64,000 nt of DNA from contig NZ_CP070351.1 of assembly GCF_016919385.1 (NCBI RefSeq), positions 806,001 through 870,000 of the forward strand, read 5' to 3'. The notes under the pieces were generated by a model that saw only the letters and a list, made by a program, of their open reading frames with translations, was not told the origin of the DNA and did no database searches. Shown piece by piece: positions 35,741 through 46,300 of this stretch. The stretch is from Gordonia sp. PDNC005 (GTDB taxonomy: Bacteria; Actinomycetota; Actinomycetes; Mycobacteriales; Mycobacteriaceae). Position 1 is the stretch's first letter. Each line of letters starts with the position of its first letter. A program made the translations under genes and the position numbers.

Positions 35741-38700
35741 CTAGTGTGTGGCGTCGCTGCCGGCGGCAATCTGGATGAAGTGTTTGTGTGCAAGCTCCAT
35801 GTCCCGTTCGCGGTCGACACCAGTGAAGGGTTCCTGATACGCGATGCCGTCTACTGTGAGGTCGACTGGCTTGAGGGAGCCCTTCTTGCGGAACTCGGAC
35901 GCGAGCTTTGTTGGGAGCTGGCGGCCGGTTGCGTCGTACAGGGCCTCGCGCTCGTACTTCTGCAACACCGGGAACTGGGTGCGGTAGATCGTCAACAGTT
36001 CCTCGGCGGTAATGCCGAGCATGATCGCGACGATCGCGTCTATCTCTACGAGCGCCTGGCGGCGATCGGCGGCGCGGCGGAGGGGAGTGGCCCATTCCCA
36101 TTCTGGTGCGACTTCGCCGAGCGGCGTGCGGTCGGCGTAGTCGACGCCGACTTGCGGAACCCATGAATCCTGCTGCCAGGCATCGTTGTACAGCTCCTCC
36201 CAGAGATCGGCGTACGGGCGAGCAACGCAGTTCAGGCGGAGGGTTCGGAGTATTAGCTCGCGTTCGAGTGAATGATCTCGGACGAAGGGGATCTTCTCCA
36301 ACGTGGATGTCTTGATGTGGCCGACGCCCATGACTTTGATAAGAAAATCCGCAGTTAGTGAACCGGTGAAAGCTCCCAACACGACAAGATTATTGGGGTC
36401 GGCGACTCGCAGCGATAGAATTCCACCTACATGTGTTGGGCCAGGCGGAAAAATCGCCGAATGAAGTGTACGTACGGTGGCGGAGTCGCACATTTCGCGC
36501 CATGCGAGCCGAAAGAAAGATGAACTCGGTTCGTCTTGCCACTCCGGGTACCCTGCTATGTACTCGTCGTACGGCTTTGCTACCTGATAATTCGTGCGAG
36601 GTATGAAGTCTTCATCGATCGCTTCAATTTCTATCGGGGCGTAGTCTTTAAATGTCTTGTAGTCGTGATCTGGCTGTTGATAGAGTGGCGTGGCAACCGT
36701 AATGTGCGGTCCCTGGAATATGATGTCTTCCCATCGATCAGCGGCGATCGTGCTGGCGCTAAAGAATCCCGATTTTCGATCGCGGTCTTCTTCCCATCCG
36801 CGAGTCCACTCATAATTGATCGACTCAATGCGTGGTGCTGCAGCTATTTTGTCTAGCACTTTTGCGCTGGCGCGATTGACCGGGTATATTAGTCGCGCTT
36901 CGAGAGGGCGTGTGCTGATGCCGTCTGCAAGATTTGCCCAGGTGGACAATTGGCTTTCGGTTACTTCGATTACCCGCTCGGAATGCGGGCGTTCACTCCA
37001 CCTTCCGTCGGCATCCTTGATTCCCGGCGCAGAGCCGGTGCCATCGTGGGTTAGTGATCGTTCAGCGGTCTCCGGGTGAAAGAGCGTTGATCCCTGGATG
37101 AATCGGGGTTTCTGAGCGCTCCCATAGATGTGGACGCCGTATTCTCGGGTGTTGCCAATTTCGAAGAGCTTGCGTTCGTTTCTGAATTGCCAATGCCGTC
37201 GAAGTCGAATGTATGTTGCAGCCCGCAAGTTTCGTGCTCGGAGTTCGGTAAAGTGGCTTTCTGGATGGATGAGGGCAACGATCCCGAATTTATTCATTGA
37301 TTGCCACGTGCGTTCAATGAAACAGCGATAGAGGTCGGGATGTAGCCCTGTGAGGACGGGTCTATTGACGCCGGACCCGAGGTTCTCTTTTGTGCCTGCT
37401 TGTTCTGCCCGCTCATCAAGAACGGCGTCGAGTACGTGGGGGTGGGCGAGGACCTCTTCGTGCTTGCGGCGTCTAATCGGCTCCGCAGGTTTGTCTGTCA
37501 GCTGCCACCACGGATCAAACTCGGCGAGTACGCCGGCCTCGTCCCAGTCCGGCCGCACCCACGGCGGGTTACCGACCTGCAGGTCGAAGCCACCGCGCGC
37601 GAACACCGGCGCGAAGTCGAGCTCCCAATGGAAGAATCCCTGACGCTCAGCGATCTCTTGAGCAACGTCGAGCCACGGGAACTGGTGGTACGCATGCCCG
37701 ACCGCCATCGCCCGAGACAGCAGCAGGTCGTTCTCTTCAGCGAAGCCGAGCTCTTGCCAGCTCGTGTCGCGGCCGATGCTCATCTGGCCGCGACGTTCGG
37801 CCGCGGTCTCCTTCACGGGCACGCCCAACACAGCTTCGAGGCCGCCGACCCACTGATCCCAATCCGGCGGCTCGGTACCCGTCGTCAGCGGCCAGGACCA
37901 GATCGCGCACCATGCGTCCATCACCCGACGCAGGCGCTGATACGCACCATTTGGGTTGCTCAGGACGTTCTCGATCTCCTCACGCGTCACCGCAGGGGTT
38001 TGCTCGACCGGCTCCGAACTCCACAGGTGAATGTCACGTTGAACTTCCGACTCCGCGATCGTCAACCGACGAAGCGTGAACTCCCACAACGTCTCCACCC
38101 GCTGCGCCAACGCCTGCAAACGCTTCACGATGGCCTTGCTCGGCGACTTGCGGATCTCGTTACGCCACAGACGCAACTCCTCACGCTTCTCCGGCGCATA
38201 CGTCTTCGCTTCGGCGGTGTCGATCACCGCACCCCAGCCCTCCGACGGCAGCAGGAAGTGGTGGATGCCGGCGGCGGTCTGATTTCGACCAGGCTCACCC
38301 AACGAGGAGAGAGGCACGTCCTTCGCAGGTTCCTTAAGCCACTGCTTCTTGGTCAATAGACTCGGCGCGTACACCGACCGGCGCGCGCCGATCAGCGAGT
38401 TGCCGCGGCGCAGGTGCAGGCCGAACCATGGGGCGTGCAGGCCTGCGACCATCGTGTCCAGCCAAAGCGAGATCTCCGCCAGCTCGACTGCGGTGGCGTT
38501 GAGGTCCACCCCGTACACCTGGTGCAAGGCGATGTGCGCCTTCACCTTCTGCAGCTCCACTGGGTACTGATCGGCGTCGATCAGCTCACCCAGATCCTCC
38601 TGCTTCCGCTTGAGGTACTCCGCGGCGAGTTGGCGGACCGCCTCGATCGCGAACGCGCCCGACCCGAGGGCGGGCTCGCAGATCGTCAACTCCAGGATCT

Positions 38701-40357
38701 GTTCGGGCGTTGTCCGCTCGTCGTTCTGGTCCAGCAGTTCTTCGAGGGCCTGCGAGACCACGAACTTCGTCAACACCTCGGGCGTGTAGTACGAGGCTGA
38801 CTGCTGGCGCTCGCGGCCGGCGAGCCGGAACACGAAGGTGCCCTTCTCGTGCAGTACTGGTTTCTCCTCGCCGGTGGCCTCGTCGACCTTGCGGACGAAG
38901 TCCTTCGGATCCAGGTGATCGGAGCGGTTCGTCGGGACCACCCACGAACCTTTCTCCGGGTCACCGTTCTTCGCGACTTCGTACAGGTCTTCCTCGGCGA
39001 AGAACCCGGTGTAGCTCATCAGGCCCTCGTACACCGCGCCCAGCTGGTTGATGCCCAGCTCCGCGTACGAGATGAAGCCGCGGTCGGCGCCGCGGCGGCC
39101 CTTCGATTCCTTCGACAGCAGCAGGTACTCGAGCACCCGCTGCGTGGCCTCGTTGCCCAGGCCCACCTCGTCGATCAGGGCGGTGGACTCCGGCTTGAAC
39201 AGGTCGGCGCGCAGCGGTTCGAACTCCAGTCCCGGCGCCGGATCGTCCGCGACATTCTCCCGGACGGCGGGGGAGTGGCCGAGGTCCACGAGACGGAACA
39301 GCGTTGCGAGGGACTCGTACAGGTGCGTGCCGGTGCGGGACTGTTCCGACACCAGCTCGGTGAGCGTCAGTTCCCGCAACCGATCCAGGCCGTAGCCTTC
39401 CTCGTACTCGGCGGCACCGGTCGGCAGTACCTGCATCTCCGGGGATGCCTCCGCGTACAGCAGGAACAGGATCCGGTAAAGAAACCGCAGAGAATGCTTC
39501 GCGAGATCCTGCCCGTCGATCCCGTCCAGCGTCAGATCCTGAGCGGCTCGGCGCTTCACTACCTCGTTGGCGATGATCTCGATGGACAGCCGGATGCCCT
39601 CGCGCAGGTCCTTCGACACACCGACGGTGTGCTTGACCGAATCTTCCAGCACCCCAGTCCACCAGATGCTGCCGTCCGCGTCCGGTAGCAGCGCCTGCTT
39701 GCCGAACATGGCAGCGACGCGGTCGACCTCGCCGCCCTTCGCCTCGTGCCTGCGTTCGGCGACCACCAGCAGGTCGGCGGCCAGGTAGCGGCCCTCCGCC
39801 CACCGTTCCGCTTCGGCGAGCAGCAGCCACTGTCCGGCCTGTACCACCACGAACGCCGGCGGCGAGTCCGAGCGGAACGCTGCGGAGACGGCCTTGGACG
39901 CGGACTTGATCGGCTTGCCGTCCTCGACGGCAGGGGTGATCAGCAGCCCGGTATCGGGATCGAGAAGATCCTCGATCGATGCCACAGGAACTGCCTGCAG
40001 GAACAGCACACTTGAGTTGCCGTCGAGCTTCGCGTCAGGGATCTCCAGATCGGAGCCGGCCCGCTCGGCGGTGAACGTCGACAGTCCGGCAGCGTAACCG
40101 AACGTGGTCCGCGTCACGGCGTGCGCCTCGGGTGCGGCATCAGGGTTCTCCGCGAGTCCGGCCAACGCTGTCTGCAGCTCCGTGGTGGCCCCGAGCAGGT
40201 CGTCGCGGACCGTCGACCTTCCAGCCTTCTTCTCGGCATCCCACAGTTTGCGCTGCTCTAGCACCTTTCCGTGGAACGACTCCTTCGCCGAGTCGGTGGT
40301 GAAGTAGTGCTCGCTGATCCAGTCCTCGCCGATGACGATGGAATCGAAAGACGCCAC
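35741..40357 (-). CDS. Class I N6-adenine DNA methyltransferase (DrmMI/PglX-like)
   Basis: A 1538-residue methylase. The SAM-binding motif I is CEPALGSGAF near residues 560-569 and the catalytic NPPW is near 927-930, after FDLQVG. The long N-terminus (1-500) is helical and may be structural; residues about 1005-1370 probably form the target-recognition domain and are encoded by AT-richer DNA (36240-37340). GTG 40357 lies 3 bases after the SNF2 stop with GGAGAGGA upstream. In class 1 DISARM a similar methylase follows drmD; it marks self DNA. No nuclease motif is seen in it. Confidence 0.88.
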   Translation of the reverse strand: MASFDSIVIGEDWISEHYFTTDSAKESFHGKVLEQRKLWDAEKKAGRSTVRDDLLGATTELQTALAGLAENPDAAPEAHAVTRTTFGYAAGLSTFTAERAGSDLEIPDAKLDGNSSVLFLQAVPVASIEDLLDPDTGLLITPAVEDGKPIKSASKAVSAAFRSDSPPAFVVVQAGQWLLLAEAERWAEGRYLAADLLVVAERRHEAKGGEVDRVAAMFGKQALLPDADGSIWWTGVLEDSVKHTVGVSKDLREGIRLSIEIIANEVVKRRAAQDLTLDGIDGQDLAKHSLRFLYRILFLLYAEASPEMQVLPTGAAEYEEGYGLDRLRELTLTELVSEQSRTGTHLYESLATLFRLVDLGHSPAVRENVADDPAPGLEFEPLRADLFKPESTALIDEVGLGNEATQRVLEYLLLSKESKGRRGADRGFISYAELGINQLGAVYEGLMSYTGFFAEEDLYEVAKNGDPEKGSWVVPTNRSDHLDPKDFVRKVDEATGEEKPVLHEKGTFVFRLAGRERQQSASYYTPEVLTKFVVSQALEELLDQNDERTTPEQILELTICEPALGSGAFAIEAVRQLAAEYLKRKQEDLGELIDADQYPVELQKVKAHIALHQVYGVDLNATAVELAEISLWLDTMVAGLHAPWFGLHLRRGNSLIGARRSVYAPSLLTKKQWLKEPAKDVPLSSLGEPGRNQTAAGIHHFLLPSEGWGAVIDTAEAKTYAPEKREELRLWRNEIRKSPSKAIVKRLQALAQRVETLWEFTLRRLTIAESEVQRDIHLWSSEPVEQTPAVTREEIENVLSNPNGAYQRLRRVMDAWCAIWSWPLTTGTEPPDWDQWVGGLEAVLGVPVKETAAERRGQMSIGRDTSWQELGFAEENDLLLSRAMAVGHAYHQFPWLDVAQEIAERQGFFHWELDFAPVFARGGFDLQVGNPPWVRPDWDEAGVLAEFDPWWQLTDKPAEPIRRRKHEEVLAHPHVLDAVLDERAEQAGTKENLGSGVNRPVLTGLHPDLYRCFIERTWQSMNKFGIVALIHPESHFTELRARNLRAATYIRLRRHWQFRNERKLFEIGNTREYGVHIYGSAQKPRFIQGSTLFHPETAERSLTHDGTGSAPGIKDADGRWSERPHSERVIEVTESQLSTWANLADGISTRPLEARLIYPVNRASAKVLDKIAAAPRIESINYEWTRGWEEDRDRKSGFFSASTIAADRWEDIIFQGPHITVATPLYQQPDHDYKTFKDYAPIEIEAIDEDFIPRTNYQVAKPYDEYIAGYPEWQDEPSSSFFRLAWREMCDSATVRTLHSAIFPPGPTHVGGILSLRVADPNNLVVLGAFTGSLTADFLIKVMGVGHIKTSTLEKIPFVRDHSLERELILRTLRLNCVARPYADLWEELYNDAWQQDSWVPQVGVDYADRTPLGEVAPEWEWATPLRRAADRRQALVEIDAIVAIMLGITAEELLTIYRTQFPVLQKYEREALYDATGRQLPTKLASEFRKKGSLKPVDLTVDGIAYQEPFTGVDRERDMELAHKHFIQIAAGSDATH

Positions 40358-40360
40358 GAT

Positions 40361-43243
40361 CTACTGGTCCTCTCCGGGAACAATCAAGAGCAGTGGGCGC
40401 ACCAACTGCTGGGTGGGAGCGAGGGATTCGGCGAGGCGCTGCTCCTCCGCGATGCGGCGAGACAGGGTGTCCATCTTCTTCTTCTGCCCGGTCGTCAAGT
40501 CGAGTTCGAGCTGTTCGGCACCCGAGTGCCAGCGATCGGCGCGACGCCGCCAGTTCGCGAGTCGCTCGGTGGCGGCGGTCTCCTGCGCGTCGAGCACCAT
40601 CTGCATCGCTGTGGTCGCCTCATCCACCGCGATCGGGACCAACGCACGGTATCGTTCGGCGTCGGCGACCGCGCCGGGATTGGCCGACCCGGGTCGGAGT
40701 CCGGTGTCGGTGGTGAGGAAGTCGAGATCCGCCAGTGTTTCCACCATGCAGAACGAAGCGTTGTTCGGGTTGGGGAATTGGGCGGTGGAGAACACCCGCG
40801 AGATCAGCTGACCGCGCTGATTCATCAGCGTGCCCATCAGCAGCACCGTCGGCGCGTCCACGTCGCCGCGGATCACGAAGATCTGGTTGCGGCCCAACGC
40901 GCTCAACGCGCGGTCGCTCGCCCAGTCCAGCACCGGGTGCAGTGGGCCCAGGAAGTGGGCCTCCGGCCACGTCGTGCCCGCCACGCCCTTGCCCTCCTTG
41001 GCCGCGGCGAGCTGCGCGTTGCCGACCTCCGGCGAGGTGGCGAGGGTGAGGCGTTCGAGGACCCGTCCGTGCTGCAGGTAGTTCTGCGGCAGTTGTCCGA
41101 GCCGCTGGCGCAGGTCCCGCGGCGGCGTCAACTCGGCCACCGCATGATTGGCGTGGATGGTCCAGCCGACGCCGCCGGCCTCGATGCTCGCGTGCGGAAC
41201 GTCGTGGAACGCGGCCTTGAGTGCCTCGTCGAGGAAAGTGAGGTCGTCGGCGTACAGACTCTGCCGTGGCGCCTGCGGTAATGCGGCTTCCGGGGCGTCG
41301 TCCGCGGTCTCCTCCAGGTCGAACTGTGCGAAGAACGCATCCAGGTCGTCGCCGGCGGCCACGTCGTCGATGTCGCGGATCTGCTCGTCGAGGGTGGACT
41401 TGCCGACCAGCACGTCGCGGATCGCGTTCTCCTCGTCAGTCACCGAGTGCCTACCCATCAGTGAAGCGACGTCGCCGAGGGTGCCGTGCGCCTGATTCTC
41501 CCGCTCCAACAGCCGCGAGAGCACTCGCAGGTCGCCGGAGAAGTCTGGATCCGACGGTTCCAGAATCAGCGACGAGATCACCGGCGGATGCTTCTGCCCA
41601 TATCGGTCGACGCGGCCGTTTCGCTGCTCGATCCGGATCAGCGACCACGGGATGTCGAAGTGGATCAGGTGATGGCACTGCGCGTGCAGGTTCACACCCT
41701 CCGACGCGACGTCGCCGGTCACCAGCACCCGGATCGGGGAAGTCTCCAGCTTGAAGCCGTCAACGATCTCCTGCTGCTCCACGTCCGAGAGGCCGCCGTG
41801 CAGCATCGCCACGTTCTCGGCCTTAAGGCCCAACTCCTTCGGCAGGTGCTCGGTGAGCCAGCGCAGCGTCGCGACCCGCTCGGCGAACACCACCGCCCGG
41901 GTGCTGGACTTTGCGCCGACGCCGATCTCCTTCAGTCGCTGCACGAGCGCGGCCTGCTTGCCAGCTGAGTCGTTAAGGGCCTGCACGTTCAGTTCGTTGA
42001 GTGTCGTGAGCGCAGCGACTTCGGCGGCCTGCTCGGGCACGGATACATCCAGCTTGCCGCGGCGCTGCTTGATCGACTCGGCGAGCGCGGCGGGGGAGGA
42101 GAGGAACGCCTTCGCCAGCGTCCACGGGAACAGCGCCTTCGTCTGCCCTGAGTATGGGGAGCGCCCCGCCGCCGGGTGCAGCCAGGTCTGCGAGAGTTCC
42201 TGTGCGACGGCGTCTTCCGCGGGCGACGGCGTGACGAGCATGTGAACCGGGTCGGCGCGTTCGGCCCAGTCGCTGCCCACCTCCGCGGCCACCTCCGGGT
42301 GGTGCCGGTGCCGGCGAATCAGCAGCGAAGCGACGTCGTCCTTGGTGAACGAGCCGTCCGCCGCGACGGCCGTCGGATCCAGCAGCCGCAGCAGCTCCGC
42401 GAACGACTCTTCTTTACCGTTGTGCGGCGTCGCCGACGCCAGGATCAGGGCCTCCGTGTTCGGGGCGAGAACGCGGGCCAGCTCGTTGTTCTGAGTGCCG
42501 ACGTTGGTCAGGTTGTGCGACTCGTCGATCACCACCGCGTCCCAATGCTGACGCTGCAGGTGTGCCTTGTAGCGGGGGCTCTTGAGAGTGTCGACTGAGA
42601 TGATGGCCCGCTTGAAGTAGGTGAACGGGTTGCGGGTGGCCGGGAGCTTCTGCCGCACCTTCTGGATGCCCGCCGAATCGAGCCGGACGAACGGCAACGC
42701 GAACCGGCACCACAGCTCGTGCTGCATCTGTTCGAGCACGTGCTTCGGCGTGACGATCAGGATCCGCTCGCCGCGCCCGCGTCGCACCAGCTCCGAGAGG
42801 ATCATGCCGATCTCGAGCGTCTTGCCCAGGCCCACCGCGTCGGCGATCAGAATGCGTGGGCGGATGTGCTGCGGGTCGAGGGCCTTCGCCACGGCTGCGC
42901 GCTGGTAGCCGAGCGAATCGGCAAGCATCTGAGTCGACACCGTCAGCGTCTGATCGCCGTAGGGGAACGGGGTCTTGCGCAGCAGCGCTTCCAACCACAG
43001 TCGGGAATCGCGATAACCCGACGAGCCGTCAGCCACCACACGCGCATCACGCGGGTCGAGGACGTCGATGGTGTCCAGGCTCGAATAGAAGGTCGCAGTG
43101 GTGTCCGCGACGAGCTCTGATAGCCCGCGACCTCGGACAAGCCAACCGTCGGAACCACGCTCAGCCGACGTGACGAGCCATTCTTCGTCTCGCACAACGA
43201 CGATGGAGCCGGGTGCGACGTTGAGGTCGGCTCGTGTGGCCAT
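40361..43243 (-). CDS. SNF2-like helicase, DrmD-like
   Basis: A 960-residue SF2 SNF2-type helicase. It begins with a small barrel (LNVAPGSIVVVRDEEWLVTSAER), then ADAVGLGKTLE (Walker A about 135-143), IDESHNL (about 239-245), ILASATPHNG, and in lobe 2 GDVASEGVNLHAQCHHLIHFDIPW and RIEQRNGRVDRYGQ. Residues 630-960 are a DISARM-type C-terminal extension. ATG 43243 was chosen because GAAGGG lies upstream and homologues start just before the barrel; ATG 43279 lacks a ribosome site. It is the first gene of the leftward operon. Followed directly by the methylase, it matches the drmD-drmMI pair of class 1 DISARM. Confidence 0.87.
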   Translation of the reverse strand: MATRADLNVAPGSIVVVRDEEWLVTSAERGSDGWLVRGRGLSELVADTTATFYSSLDTIDVLDPRDARVVADGSSGYRDSRLWLEALLRKTPFPYGDQTLTVSTQMLADSLGYQRAAVAKALDPQHIRPRILIADAVGLGKTLEIGMILSELVRRGRGERILIVTPKHVLEQMQHELWCRFALPFVRLDSAGIQKVRQKLPATRNPFTYFKRAIISVDTLKSPRYKAHLQRQHWDAVVIDESHNLTNVGTQNNELARVLAPNTEALILASATPHNGKEESFAELLRLLDPTAVAADGSFTKDDVASLLIRRHRHHPEVAAEVGSDWAERADPVHMLVTPSPAEDAVAQELSQTWLHPAAGRSPYSGQTKALFPWTLAKAFLSSPAALAESIKQRRGKLDVSVPEQAAEVAALTTLNELNVQALNDSAGKQAALVQRLKEIGVGAKSSTRAVVFAERVATLRWLTEHLPKELGLKAENVAMLHGGLSDVEQQEIVDGFKLETSPIRVLVTGDVASEGVNLHAQCHHLIHFDIPWSLIRIEQRNGRVDRYGQKHPPVISSLILEPSDPDFSGDLRVLSRLLERENQAHGTLGDVASLMGRHSVTDEENAIRDVLVGKSTLDEQIRDIDDVAAGDDLDAFFAQFDLEETADDAPEAALPQAPRQSLYADDLTFLDEALKAAFHDVPHASIEAGGVGWTIHANHAVAELTPPRDLRQRLGQLPQNYLQHGRVLERLTLATSPEVGNAQLAAAKEGKGVAGTTWPEAHFLGPLHPVLDWASDRALSALGRNQIFVIRGDVDAPTVLLMGTLMNQRGQLISRVFSTAQFPNPNNASFCMVETLADLDFLTTDTGLRPGSANPGAVADAERYRALVPIAVDEATTAMQMVLDAQETAATERLANWRRRADRWHSGAEQLELDLTTGQKKKMDTLSRRIAEEQRLAESLAPTQQLVRPLLLIVPGEDQ

Positions 43244-43396
43244 GAGGTGCGCCCTTCTCGGAACTGCTTGGGCCATCAACGTAGCTGATGCGGCGGCGGG
43301 TGTTGGATCTGGGTGATCTTGGCGTGTTGACCTTTCTGTCGGTGGCGTGTGACACAGTCTGAATCGTTGTCAACGAGACAGAGGAGGGCAGGTTCC
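43244..43396. promoter_or_regulatory. Divergent promoter region of the two defence operons
   Basis: The 153 bases between the starts of the SNF2 gene and the 1135-aa gene must hold the promoters of both units. TTGACC at 43327-43332 is a possible rightward -35, without a clear -10. The ribosome site GGAGGG (43383-43388) serves the rightward gene. No palindromic operator is obvious. Confidence 0.5.
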
Positions 43397-46300
43397 GTGT
43401 CGACATTTGTGACCGGCCAGGCCGAGGACGAGAACTATCGGCTGGCGCGTGAGTTGGAGAAGGCCGACCTGTTCTTCGAGCTGAACTTCGATGAAGATGC
43501 GATCCTGCGTGCGCAAGACCTCTTTGGGCGGGTGGCTCGGCAGGAACTACGGCTGTCCGGCTACGAAGGAGTCGTCAAGAAGTACCCCGCCCTCACACTG
43601 GTGTCACTGATCGGCCATGCCGGTGTCGCGTACGACCAGGGCACCTACTGGGAAACGTACTGGGAAGCTGTCGGTCTTGAGCCAGATCTCGACTTCGCAG
43701 CGTTCCTGCGGCATCGCCTCAACCGCCTGCTCTACAAATTCCGGATGCAGCCGTTCGCCGACCTTCTGTCGGACAGCAAGTACGTCATGGTCATGGCCCT
43801 GCACGCCGGTATACCGGTAAATTGCCTTGGCGACCTGGTCGACGTCATCGAAGAACATGTTCGGCACGGGCGAGACGCCAGTGGTGTTGCCGTACTCGAA
43901 TGGCTCCTCGAGCCAGGAATGGAGTACCGGCTGAACAGATTGGACGTACCGGTTCGGAACTTCCTCCAGCTCGGCGGTGGCGTCGCCGTCGACATCCTCG
44001 ACCGGATCGTGGAGTTCCTGATCTTCACCATGGACCACGCTGATCCGTGGAACGACCTGACCCTGGAAACCTCGACTACCGGCCTGCCGACGTTGGTCCT
44101 CGACGGACTCATCAACCGGCTCAAAGACCAGCCATTCGGCGGGGACGCCTCGCGTGGAGACCGAGGGGTGCCACGACGGCACGGCCCCACGATTTCCTAC
44201 GCCGCGGAGACCGACCAAGTCGTCGTCGGCGTTCCGTACCCCGAAAACAACAGCCAGGTGCCGTGGCGGGTGACGATCGCCGGGGCCACCCGCGAGGTCT
44301 ATGCCGAACTGCCGTGGGGCTGGGTCGAAGGTGAACAGGCCCCGCCTACACCCGTCGCAGTGAACGCGCCCGCCCGCGACGTTGTGATGCGGCACGAGGC
44401 TTCCGGCGCCTACCACCGTGTGGCCGTCGTCGACTCCGCAGGCCCGATGCTCCTCTTCACCCTCGCCGGGCGACTAGTCAAGACTCGGGCTGCGCTGCCC
44501 CGAGGCGAAGTATTGGCCCTTGTGCCAGACGACGCCTCCGTCGTCGATGCGGCATCCGGCGAAGAGTTGGTAGGTGTCGGTGACGACCGCACACCGTCGG
44601 GATGGCAGGGTTGGCGAGCTCGAATCCTGGATCTGACATCGCACGACGCGATCCAACTACGGCGTGGTGGTCAAAATCGCGGGTCGATTCGCGGGGTGCG
44701 CTCCGTCGGTTCCCCACGAATCGACCTCGGAGACCCGGTTGTCGGATTGCGCAGTGCCGACGGTCTGCGCGTGTACGCGCAACGGCCCGAGGTGACGTTG
44801 CCTCCGCATCTCGGTGTTGAGCCCGTGACCTGGCGGGTCAAGGCTCGGCAGCACGGACAGTCGTACTGGCTGGCCGACAACGACTGGGACTCAGAGACGG
44901 TCGACGCGAGCTTGGACCCATTCGACGGTGTCGGCCCCGGACTGCTGGGCTTGTACGAGATCTGGATCAGCGGCCCCATCGGTTCGGACTTGCGATACAC
45001 GGCGTTCATTGCGGAAGGCGTCGAACTCGACCACGGCGTCTCGTTTCGCGAGCCCGTAGCTGGTGGTCTCAGCGAGTCGGTCACTACTTTGACCACCGTC
45101 GATTCGCTGACGGCGGAGCGCAACCGCATCGAGTTCGGCATCGACGAACGAGACAGCGCGATCAGGATCACGGCGGGCGGTCATGGCTACCGGCTTATCG
45201 TGACGCCGCCACACTTCGAGGCTCGGGTGGACGTACTGGGTGCTCCCGCTCAGTGGCGCACGTCCGCGCAGGTCCTGACCCCGGCTGACTTGGAGGCCCA
45301 TGCGGTGGTCGCCGCCCGTATTCCGGCTGACGTCTCGGCCAGCATCGCTCTTATTGATGCCGCCGGAGCCGTAGTGCAGGAGGAGTACCCGGAGACTCCC
45401 GCGGACGGCGTGTTTCAGGTCCCCACTCGTACCTTCGTCGACACGGCCCGTCGAGTGGGGGCGTGCCGGCTGGTTGCGCTCGTCGACGAGTTGGAGGAGA
45501 CGCACGAACTCACTATCGCGCACGTCCGCCCAGCTCGGCTGTGCGAGTCGGTGGAGTTGTACGGCAACTACCTCACCTTCTCTGGCCTTGCTGACGAGGA
45601 AGAACTAGCGGCGTGGGTGTGGTCTGTGACGGCACCCTGGCGACCGGTCGAGCGTCTACCTATCTCGAACGGGCGCGCGGACCTGCCGGTGGAATTGCGC
45701 GACGCAGGCGCACTGCTAGTCCAGGTGTTCGTCGATGATCCGTGGGTGACGATCGCTCGGCCAGGAAAACCGGATGGCACAGCCGCTATGCGCGTGGCGC
45801 AGGAAGGTTGGGCCACCGGCGCGAGCCCCGCTGCCGACGAACTCGCGCAGTTCCTTGCAGGTCAGGGCAGCCCGCCGCTGGCCCCGGAAGCGGTTCCTGG
45901 AGCCTGGGCGGCGTTAGCGATGCATGACTTCACCCGGACCGACACGGAGAGCCGACGAGTTCGCGACGGACTCCTGCGGATTCTCGGGCGGCACCCTCGT
46001 GTTGCGCTCGAAGCTCTCGGCAGCAGCACGATTCCGCCTGAACAGAAGATGATGCTGCTCATTCGAACGAACCTCGTCGACAAGCCCTTCTCGGCACTCA
46101 CCACCTGTGACGACATTCTCCCCGATGCCTGGGTGGGCTGCATGGTCTCGATCTCGGATCTGCCATCGCTGTATTCGCGCCGGGGCAACGTTGTCACCGA
46201 GCGCGCGGAGACACTCGGGTATCTCGAAGCTACTGGAGGTGTCGCGCTGGTCACGCTGCTACGCGAAGGGCGACTTCAAGATCCGCTTGCGGGAACGTTC

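Noticed and set aside
35741..43243. Canonical class 1 DISARM
   Set aside because: drmD- and drmMI-like genes are in the right order, but separate drmA, drmB and the PLD-type drmC are missing; only a DISARM-related label is supported.
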